The notes under the pieces: model-generated
Database searches by the model: none
What the model was told of the DNA's origin: nothing
Seen by the model: only the letters and a program-made list of their open reading frames with translations
Made by a program: the position numbers and the translations under genes
In this document: piece after piece, positions 17,616 through 24,350 of the stretch
Position numbering within the stretch: position 1 is the first letter of the stretch
How the letters are laid out: each line of letters starts with the position of its first letter
Assembly (NCBI GenBank): GCA_023393115.1
Contig: JAEWMS010000086.1
Location: 131,487-195,486 of the forward strand
Origin: Bacillota bacterium
GTDB taxonomy: Bacteria; Bacillota; Clostridia; Acetivibrionales; DSM-1351
Direction of reading: 5' to 3'
Length of the DNA stretch: 64,000 bases

Positions 17616-18260
17616 ATGGGCGTTTTTATTTTTAAATTAATAATTGTCGTAGTAATAGGATACCTCCTTGGAAGCTTGAATACCTCCATAATTGTCGGTA
17701 AGCTATATGGTACAGATATAAGGAAGCATGGCAGCGGGAATGCTGGTATGACCAATACCCTCAGGACCTTGGGCAAGGCCGCAGCAGTTATGGTTATTGC
17801 TGGAGATGTATTAAAAGGAGTTTTATCTTATATAATTGGTAATGTAGTATTTAATACAATGCCTGAGGCTGTAATGATTAATATTGCAAATGTCGGCGGA
17901 ATGGCTGCAGGTATAGCTGCCATAGCCGGACATAACTGGCCGGTTTATTTCGGATTTAAAGGTGGCAAGGGCATACTTACTTCAATATCAGTTGTTATGA
18001 TGATGGATTGGAAGCTCGGCCTGATTTTGCTTGGAATATTTGTTATTATTGTAGCTATAACAAGATATGTCTCTCTTGGATCAATTATAGCTTCGATAGC
18101 ATTTCCTATTACTGCATTTATAAAAGGAAACGGGCCTGTTTTTATTATTTTCTCAGTTCTTTTAGCTGTTCTGGCGGTTGCCAGACATCATGGCAATATA
18201 AAAAGATTGCTTAGTGGTTCGGAATCCAAATTGGGAGAGAAGAAAAAGGTACAAGGTTAA
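17616..18260 (+). CDS. plsY: Acyl-phosphate:glycerol-3-phosphate acyltransferase
   Basis: 214 residues, about five to six membrane helices. PlsY motifs are present: G-S-L-N-T-S near the start, H-G-S-G-N-A-G-M-T-N, and the loop G-H-N-W-P-V-Y-F-G-F-K-G-G-K-G. It transfers the acyl group from acyl phosphate to sn-glycerol-3-phosphate, the first step of phospholipid synthesis. The glycerol-3-phosphate comes from GpsA, encoded immediately downstream. AAGAAGG precedes the ATG by 5 nt. Confidence 0.96.
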   Translation: MGVFIFKLIIVVVIGYLLGSLNTSIIVGKLYGTDIRKHGSGNAGMTNTLRTLGKAAAVMVIAGDVLKGVLSYIIGNVVFNTMPEAVMINIANVGGMAAGIAAIAGHNWPVYFGFKGGKGILTSISVVMMMDWKLGLILLGIFVIIVAITRYVSLGSIIASIAFPITAFIKGNGPVFIIFSVLLAVLAVARHHGNIKRLLSGSESKLGEKKKVQG

Positions 18261-18290
18261 TATACTATTTGTAGCCACAATGTTGGCACA

Positions 18291-18308
18291 AAGCCAATAT
18301 ATTGGCTT
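18291..18308. promoter_or_regulatory. 18-bp perfect palindrome in front of gpsA
   Basis: AAGCCAATATATTGGCTT is fully self-complementary and ends 1 nt before the AGGAGG of gpsA. It could be an operator or a small hairpin affecting gpsA translation. No known regulator site was matched. Confidence 0.45.
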
Positions 18309-18319
18309 AGGAGGTTAAT

Positions 18320-19315
18320 ATGAACAGAAATGTTGCAGTTGTCGGAGCTGGTAGTATGGGTACAGCAATGGCTATATTATTATCAAAAAACGGTAACAAT
18401 GTGAGACTTTGGTCTCCTATGAAAGATGAGATAAGTATGCTTAAAGCAAATAGAGAACATGTAACCAGATTACCCGGTGTTAAGGTTCCCGAAAGTGTTG
18501 AATTCACTAACGATATTAAGCTTGCTGTTGACAATGCTGACGTAGTTGTACTGGCAGTTCCGTCCCAGACTACAAGACAGAATTGTAAAACCCTTGCCGA
18601 TTTAATTCAAAAGGACACAATCGTTGTAACCTGTTCCAAAGGAATAGAGGATGGTACCTGCAAGTTATTGGCTGAAATTATGCAAGAGGAGCTCCCGGAC
18701 AATAATTTAGCTGTGTTGTCAGGCCCAAGCCACGCTGAAGAAATTGCAAGGGATATACCAACAACTGTTGTTGCTGCATCAGAAAATATTGAAATAGCCC
18801 GGTTCCTTCAGGACTTGTTTATGACGCCGAATTTCAGGGTCTATACAAATACAGACGTTATAGGAGTAGAGCTTGGTGGAGCCCTTAAAAATATAATTGC
18901 TCTATGTGCCGGGATTTCAGATGGTCTGGGCTTTGGTGACAATACCAAGGCTGCATTGATGACCAGAGGTATTGCTGAAATATCCAGATTGGGTGTTGCA
19001 TTGGGTGGAAATGCAGATACATTTTCTGGCCTTACAGGAGTAGGTGACCTGATAGTTACCTGTACCAGCATGCACAGCAGGAACAGAAGAGCAGGAATTC
19101 TTATTGGACAGGGAAAATCAGTTCAGGAAGCACTCGAAGAGGTGAATATGGTGGTTGAGGGGGTTGCTACAACGAAGCCTGCATATGAGCTTGCTAAAAA
19201 GCTTGGAGTATCAATGCCTATAACCAGCGAGGCATATAGTATCTTATTTGAGGGCAAGGAGCCAAGATTGGCAGTGGGCGATCTGATGACGAGGGATAAG
19301 AAAACCGAAATGTAG
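18320..19315 (+). CDS. gpsA: NAD(P)-dependent glycerol-3-phosphate dehydrogenase
   Basis: 331 residues. N-terminal Rossmann fold with G-A-G-S-M-G-T-A (~8-15). Family motifs are S-G-P-S-H-A-E-E, the active-site lysine region E-L-G-G-A-L-K-N-I-I-A-L, and G-D-L-I-V-T-C-T-S. It reduces dihydroxyacetone phosphate to sn-glycerol-3-phosphate for phospholipids, feeding PlsY. TAGGAGG lies 6 nt before the ATG. It closes the der-plsY-gpsA group ahead of a strong convergent terminator. Confidence 0.97.
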   Translation: MNRNVAVVGAGSMGTAMAILLSKNGNNVRLWSPMKDEISMLKANREHVTRLPGVKVPESVEFTNDIKLAVDNADVVVLAVPSQTTRQNCKTLADLIQKDTIVVTCSKGIEDGTCKLLAEIMQEELPDNNLAVLSGPSHAEEIARDIPTTVVAASENIEIARFLQDLFMTPNFRVYTNTDVIGVELGGALKNIIALCAGISDGLGFGDNTKAALMTRGIAEISRLGVALGGNADTFSGLTGVGDLIVTCTSMHSRNRRAGILIGQGKSVQEALEEVNMVVEGVATTKPAYELAKKLGVSMPITSEAYSILFEGKEPRLAVGDLMTRDKKTEM

Positions 19316-19335
19316 AAGAAAATTATTTTATCATA

Positions 19336-19380
19336 AATAAATGAAGGCTGGCAATTTACAAATGCCGGCCTTCATTTATT
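19336..19380. terminator. Bidirectional terminator, 18-bp stem
   Basis: Arm 19336-19353 pairs with 19363-19380 (core GAAGGCTGGCA/TGCCGGCCTTC, one wobble), with A-run and T-run flanks. It serves gpsA and the convergent hydrogenase-like gene. Confidence 0.92.
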
Positions 19381-19395
19381 GAAAACTATTTACAT

Positions 19396-21294
19396 TTATC
19401 CTTGTTCTGATATTATAACGTTTGCAGTGGCAAGGATTTCTTCACTTTTTGCAGTGGTTTCCTGTATGGCAGCAGAAATGACCTGAATATTATTATTTAC
19501 CAGTCTTACCATATTATCCAGTTCATCGGATACTGCTTTAATTTTATCAATATTTTCTGCCAACATTTTCTCATCGGCTATAGTTGATACAGCTGCAGTT
19601 TTTGATTGCTCAGATAACTTTTTGACTTCATCAGCAACTACTGAGAAACCCTTTCCGGCTTCACCGGCTCTGGCTGACTCTATAGCTGCATTTAGTGATA
19701 GCATGTTGGTCTGCTCGGAGATTGTCACTATCTCGTTTGTTACATTATTGAAATTAAGGATGCCTTGCTCCATCTGTTTTACACTGTCTCTCAAATTAGA
19801 TGAAGCCGACATGATTCTGCTGATCTCTTCACTGATATTACTTATATTTTTAGCGCTTAATGAGCTACCGTTAGTAACCTCATCTAATGACTTGCAGATA
19901 TCGGATATCCTATCGTTTAGATTCTGAAGTTTCACTTCCCTTTGCTCCTGAAGGCCTTGTAATTGGCTTAGAAATGCTTCTATTTCCTGATTTTTTTCCT
20001 GAAGGATGTTCTTTTCCTTATGTACTTCAGCCATATTAAAATCAATACAGTTCTCAACATGGTTACAGTTGTTATAAATGGACCATGCCATTTTAGTACA
20101 ACTCCCAAAACCACAGGCATTACAGTTTCTGTTTCTTGAAGCCTCATCAAACTTGTTTAATTTGTTAAATATTAACTCAAGTTCATCGGCATTTGGTTCC
20201 TTATATAAAGAAACATTAACAGGTGTATACCTTCTTTCAAAATCATCTACCTTAAGCTTGGAATCAAAATATTTTAAAAGCTTGTTAGGCTTTGCTTTAA
20301 ATTTTCCCAGTTTCCTGTTTTTTAAGTTTTGAGTTAGTTTGTCAATATCGGTAACATCAACATCCTTGCAGGTTCCGGAACCAATATTACAGCCGTGTGA
20401 ACAGTTTAGAATATCTACAAGCAGGGGAAGCTCCTTTTGCTGCTTTTTTCTTTCACTGTATTCATCAAGGTACTTATATGCGTATTCTGTTCCTTCAACC
20501 TGCTTTACAAAGGCCTGAGGGTAATAATGGTAAACATTCTCTTTCAAGCCTCCCGGTGTACTGTATATTTCACCAAGACTATACCCGCTCAAGGTAAAGT
20601 CTTGGTCAGGCAGTGTTTGAAAATCGATGCGCTTTTCATCGATAAAATCATTAAGCTTTTTGAGGGTTACGTTATATTTTATGTAACCTGAGGTATCTTT
20701 ATCATTTATTTCAGATATCTTTCCGATGCACGGAGACAAAAAACATAACTCTTCATTAATGTTTACATATTTTTTCAGGTATATGGCGGTACACATCATT
20801 GGGCTGTGAACGGGAGCAAGGTCGCTGATAAGTTCGTGCTTATATTTGAGAATATAGTTGACAATCGAGGGACAAGGCTGAGCTATTACCGAGTTGATTT
20901 TCTTCTCTTTAATACTTTTCAGATAAGCCCAGGTAGTTATATCAGCCCCCAGAGATACATCGTATACCTCCTTAACACCCAAAGACTTCAGATAGGATAT
21001 GATTTTTTTATAATTAGAAAAGTTCGTTTTCAGGGCTGGGGCGGCTATAACAGATATTTTCGCGCCGGCTCTGAGAGAATTAATGAATTTCTCAGTATCG
21101 TCGGTATAGTACCGGGCTGCATGGTCGCATACCTCAATACATTTACCGCAAAGGATACATTTTTCACTGTCTACTGAAATGTAATTTTTACCATTATTGA
21201 CCGATGAAACATTAGCATTCTTTATGGGACAAGTCAAGATGCACTTATTACAGCCCTGACACTTATCTATAATAGTACTGATTACTGGAGTCAT
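19396..21294 (-). CDS. Soluble [FeFe]-hydrogenase-like/methyl-accepting chemotaxis fusion sensor
   Basis: A 632-residue cytosolic fusion without membrane helices. Positions count from the GTG three codons upstream. Two 4Fe-4S ferredoxin motifs use Cys15/18/21/25 and Cys49/52/55/59. An H-cluster domain (~80-310) keeps the four cluster cysteines: Cys144 (Q-P-C-P), Cys192 (S-P-C), Cys301 and Cys305 (N-C-S-H-G-C). A third Fe-S motif follows, C-N-A-C-G-F-G-S-C (394-402). A coiled coil (~425-470) leads to an MCP hairpin, EQTNMLSLNAAIESARAGEA (~530-549). The catalytic proton-relay cysteine of TSCCP is Pro143 here, so this is likely an H2/redox sensor feeding CheA or a relative, not a turnover hydrogenase. 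GAGGTG lies 6 nt before the ATG at 21294. Confidence 0.88.
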   Translation of the reverse strand: MTPVISTIIDKCQGCNKCILTCPIKNANVSSVNNGKNYISVDSEKCILCGKCIEVCDHAARYYTDDTEKFINSLRAGAKISVIAAPALKTNFSNYKKIISYLKSLGVKEVYDVSLGADITTWAYLKSIKEKKINSVIAQPCPSIVNYILKYKHELISDLAPVHSPMMCTAIYLKKYVNINEELCFLSPCIGKISEINDKDTSGYIKYNVTLKKLNDFIDEKRIDFQTLPDQDFTLSGYSLGEIYSTPGGLKENVYHYYPQAFVKQVEGTEYAYKYLDEYSERKKQQKELPLLVDILNCSHGCNIGSGTCKDVDVTDIDKLTQNLKNRKLGKFKAKPNKLLKYFDSKLKVDDFERRYTPVNVSLYKEPNADELELIFNKLNKFDEASRNRNCNACGFGSCTKMAWSIYNNCNHVENCIDFNMAEVHKEKNILQEKNQEIEAFLSQLQGLQEQREVKLQNLNDRISDICKSLDEVTNGSSLSAKNISNISEEISRIMSASSNLRDSVKQMEQGILNFNNVTNEIVTISEQTNMLSLNAAIESARAGEAGKGFSVVADEVKKLSEQSKTAAVSTIADEKMLAENIDKIKAVSDELDNMVRLVNNNIQVISAAIQETTAKSEEILATANVIISEQG

Positions 21295-21340
21295 AAATAA
21301 CACCTCGCTTATGGTAAAATTTTGTAATGTTTATAATATC

Positions 21341-21369
21341 ATTATACTATGTAGCATTTTGTAAAACAA
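21341..21369 (-). promoter_or_regulatory. Promoter for the hydrogenase-like sensor
   Basis: Minus strand TTGTTT (21369-21364), 17-bp spacer, TATAAT (21346-21341), about 47 nt before the start codon. The rest of the 349-bp divergent spacer to spoIVA is AT-rich with no other clear element. A sigma-E site is expected before spoIVA, but I could not place one convincingly. Confidence 0.55.
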
Positions 21370-21643
21370 TGTATTATTTTATCTAAATTTCGACAATAAT
21401 GACGCTTGAAAATTCCTTATATTAATTAGGAACTATAAATACGATTCTTACAACCAGTTTAGTCTTAAATTTTAAAAAAAAATATTTATTATATGTGCAT
21501 GTCCATTTATTTGTTTACGAATTATTTTCCAAAGCAAATTATTTTTTGTAATATTAACTATTTTCGGACATATATTTAATATTGAAAGTGACATTATACA
21601 TAGTCCTATTGGGCATGTAGCAATATAGGGGAGGGTTCTGAGC

Positions 21644-23122
21644 GTGGAAAAATTCAATATTTACCAGCAAATAGCTGAAAGAACTCAAGGGGATATTTAT
21701 ATAGGTATAGTGGGACCTGTCAGAACGGGAAAATCAACGTTTATCAAGCGATTTATGGATTTGTTGGTTATACCGAATATTGATAACACGTACCAGAAGG
21801 AAAGGGCAATAGATGAGCTTCCACAAAGTGCGTCGGGAAGAACCATAATGACCACTGAACCTAAATTCATCCCCAATGAGGCAGTAGAAGTAACAATTGA
21901 CGAGAATGTTCAGTTGAAAGTGAGAATGATTGATTGTGTCGGGTATATGGTCAGAGGTGCAATGGGACATCTTGAGAATAATGCACCGAGAATGGTATCC
22001 ACCCCGTGGTATGAGTATCAGATACCTTTTGAGGAAGCGGCAGAAATAGGAACAAAAAAAGTAATCAATGAGCATTCCACAATAGGAATAGTTATTACTA
22101 CAGACGGAAGCATCTCCGATATTCCCAGAGAAGATTATGTAGATGCTGAAAAGCGTGTAATAACAGAACTTAAAGCGATTAACAAACCATTTGTTGTAAT
22201 AATAAATACAACCAGACCGAGAGATCCTGAAACCGTAAAGCTCCGTGATGAAATGGAACAGAAATACGGTGTAACGGTAATGACAATGGATTGCCTGCAA
22301 ATGAGAATTGATGATGTTGATTCAGTTATGGAGAAGATTCTTTATGAGTTCCCTATTTACGAAATAGGTATAAATATCCCAAGATGGGTAGAGGCATTGG
22401 AGGATTCACACTGGCTAAAGGGAAACGTCCTTGAGTCCATACGTGATACCTTTAAGTCGGTCGGAAGAATCAGAGACATAAAAAACTCAATGCCCAGCTT
22501 CGAAAATTATGATTTCATAAAACGAGCCGTAATTGACAGGGTCAGTCTGGGGGAAGGTTCGGTTCTTGTTGATATATCAACTGCGGATGGGCTGTTATAT
22601 AGAATTCTTAGTGAAGAATCCGGTATGGAAATTGAGGGTGAACATAAGCTGATCACCCTGATAAAGGATCTTGCAAGAGTCAAAAGAGAATATGATCGGG
22701 TGGAATATGCCCTGCATGAAGTTAAGGTAAAGGGATACGGGATGGTATCACCGCAGTTGGAAGAACTTTCACTGGAAGAGCCTGAGATAATAAAACAGGG
22801 TAACAAGTTTGGCGTTAAGTTAAGAGCCAGTGCTCCATCAATTCATATGATAAGGGCCGATATTGAAACTGAAATAGCTCCGCTGGTTGGTACAGAGAAG
22901 CAGTCTGAAGAACTTGTTACATATCTGCTGAGAGAATTTGAAAATGATACGGCAAGATTGTGGGAGTCCAATATTTTTGGAAAATCACTTCATGAGCTTG
23001 TAAATGAAGGCTTGCAGAATAAGTTGTTCAGAATGCCGGAAGATGCGCAGCTCAAGCTTCAGGAAACCTTGCAGAAAATAATCAACGAAGGCAGCGGTGG
23101 TTTGATCTGTATTATACTTTAA
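21644..23122 (+). CDS. spoIVA: Stage IV sporulation protein A
   Basis: 492 residues, full family length. An N-terminal ATPase domain has Walker A G-P-V-R-T-G-K-S-T (~24-32) and D-C-V-G-Y. The family C-terminus ends in G-G-L-I-C-I-I-L. SpoIVA coats the forespore surface, polymerises using ATP and anchors the spore coat; it is normally made in the mother cell under sigma-E. The start is GTG (encoding MEKFNIYQQIAERTQGDIYI) preceded by GGGAGG. Single gene ending at a terminator shared with thiT. Its presence identifies the organism as an endospore former. Confidence 0.98.
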   Translation: MEKFNIYQQIAERTQGDIYIGIVGPVRTGKSTFIKRFMDLLVIPNIDNTYQKERAIDELPQSASGRTIMTTEPKFIPNEAVEVTIDENVQLKVRMIDCVGYMVRGAMGHLENNAPRMVSTPWYEYQIPFEEAAEIGTKKVINEHSTIGIVITTDGSISDIPREDYVDAEKRVITELKAINKPFVVIINTTRPRDPETVKLRDEMEQKYGVTVMTMDCLQMRIDDVDSVMEKILYEFPIYEIGINIPRWVEALEDSHWLKGNVLESIRDTFKSVGRIRDIKNSMPSFENYDFIKRAVIDRVSLGEGSVLVDISTADGLLYRILSEESGMEIEGEHKLITLIKDLARVKREYDRVEYALHEVKVKGYGMVSPQLEELSLEEPEIIKQGNKFGVKLRASAPSIHMIRADIETEIAPLVGTEKQSEELVTYLLREFENDTARLWESNIFGKSLHELVNEGLQNKLFRMPEDAQLKLQETLQKIINEGSGGLICIIL

Positions 23123-23194
23123 TATTGCATAACAATATATAATATCTTACATATTGGATGAGGTACCATCCAAAAAAGTGCCCAATACGGGTGC

Positions 23195-23233
23195 AAAAAT
23201 ACCAGGTCGGGAAGTACCCGGCCTGGTATTTTT
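23195..23233. terminator. Bidirectional terminator spoIVA/thiT
   Basis: A 17-bp stem (23195-23211 with 23217-23233; AAAAATACCAGG arm, one wobble) and a 5-nt loop, with A and T runs built into the ends. Confidence 0.93.
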
Positions 23234-23242
23234 AGTTATTAA

Positions 23243-23785
23243 TCAGATTTCAACATTACTAAAATTCTCATGCAAGATTCTTTTTAGAGGTTTATATAAT
23301 GCAGAAATTATTACAGCTGAAATCAGAAATTCAGGAAGCATATAGCTGCCGTTATAGACCAGGGAATACAAGTAAGGACTCATTCCTTCAGGAGCGTAGG
23401 ATGCCCATAAAATAATTCCTGATAAATAGTGAAAAGTAAATCTGGATGTAAGAGCAATTGCTATACTTCCAATAGTCGTTAGAAGATTCTGCCTGAATAG
23501 TCCTGCAAATCCAAGACATCCATAGGCAAAGATATAGTCAAGAAAAATCCCCAATGGATAATATGAAAATTTAGTTCCCAGCGCAAACTGAAGGAACCCA
23601 TAAACTAACCCTGCCAACAGGCCGGGTTTAGCTCCCCATCGTATGGCAAAGATTAAAACAGGGATCATACTCCCGGGAGTAATTGAACCACCGTTTGGCA
23701 ATTCATACTTAATAAAACTCAACACTTGGGCCAGGGCAATCATTATGCCGGCCTCCACCAACATTCTGGTAGACATTTTTTTCAT
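23243..23785 (-). CDS. thiT: Thiamine ECF transporter substrate-binding component ThiT
   Basis: 180 residues from MKKMSTRMLVEAGIM, about six membrane helices. Typical ThiT features are S-F-I-K-Y-E-L-P-N-G-G-S-I-T-P-G-S-M-I-P near the start and Y-G-F-L-Q-F in the centre. It binds thiamine in the membrane and works with the shared ECF module (EcfA1/A2/T), which is not in this window. Chosen start: the ATG at 23785 with AAGGAGG 8 nt upstream; the longer open frame to 23842 runs into the riboswitch expression platform. The TPP riboswitch directly upstream supports the thiamine assignment. Confidence 0.93.
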   Translation of the reverse strand: MKKMSTRMLVEAGIMIALAQVLSFIKYELPNGGSITPGSMIPVLIFAIRWGAKPGLLAGLVYGFLQFALGTKFSYYPLGIFLDYIFAYGCLGFAGLFRQNLLTTIGSIAIALTSRFTFHYLSGIILWASYAPEGMSPYLYSLVYNGSYMLPEFLISAVIISALYKPLKRILHENFSNVEI

Positions 23786-23856
23786 GCTTAACTCCTCCTT
23801 AAAAGTAAAAAAATGCCATACCTGTTTGGAAAAATGCAGCATGACAATAAAATTTA

Positions 23857-23970
23857 TTTCCTACGCTGGCATTACCCAGATCAGGTACAAGAGATGCATT
23901 GCATCTCTAAGGGTATAAAGTAAATATACTTAATCTCAGCCGAATCAATTTTCAGCTCCCCGTCAGGAAA
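23857..23970 (-). promoter_or_regulatory. TPP riboswitch (THI element) of thiT
   Basis: Read on the minus strand: P1 TTTCCT...AGGAAA (23970-23965 with 23862-23857), CGGGGAGC, GGCTGAGA, ACCCTT, a variable hairpin AGAGATGCA/TGCATCTCT, then ACCTGATCTGGGTAATGCCAGCG. All conserved TPP-aptamer blocks are present in order. A T-run (TTTTTTTACTTTT) lies between the aptamer and the thiT RBS and may be part of a terminator. The expected effect is repression of thiT when thiamine pyrophosphate is abundant. Confidence 0.97.
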
Positions 23971-24193
23971 CAGCATAACTTAACAAATCATGTTAATATA
24001 AGCATTATGTAATTGGTTATGCCGTACCTTCAATATTAAGTTTTTTGAATTAATTAATCCAGAGACATTATAACAGATGGTCAGGCTAATATCAAATACT
24101 ATTATTAATTATCTCTATTTATTTCCAGCCGAAATTAAATAAATAGCCTCCAAAGGCAGTATATGGCACTGTTATAAAAAATATAGAAATAAT

Positions 24194-24232
24194 CGAACAA
24201 ATGTTTGCATTCTTTTGGTATTTTGATATAAT
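24194..24232 (+). promoter_or_regulatory. uvrA promoter with overlapping LexA (SOS) box
   Basis: CGAACAAATGTTTG (24194-24207) fits the Gram-positive LexA/DinR box CGAACRNRYGTTYG at every position. It overlaps the candidate -35 TTGCAT (24205-24210), which is 16 bp from a perfect -10 TATAAT (24227-24232). The leader to uvrA is about 110 nt. The upstream part of this spacer (about 23975-24190) shows nothing I can name. Confidence 0.85.
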
Positions 24233-24350
24233 ATATATGCATTAATCAAAAATATGGATTATATTAACATACGTATGGAAGAAATGGTATTTGATATCAG
24301 AGGTATTACAGAGTTGTACTGATGTCAGCCAGAAGAAACGGAGCTAAAAA

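Noticed and set aside
19396..21294. Catalytic hydrogen-producing hydrogenase
   Set aside because: Loss of the proton-relay cysteine and fusion to an MCP tip make a sensory role far more likely.
21561..21610. Sigma-E promoter before spoIVA
   Set aside because: TATACAT resembles the -10, but no matching -35 lies at the required distance; expected from biology, not supported by the bases.
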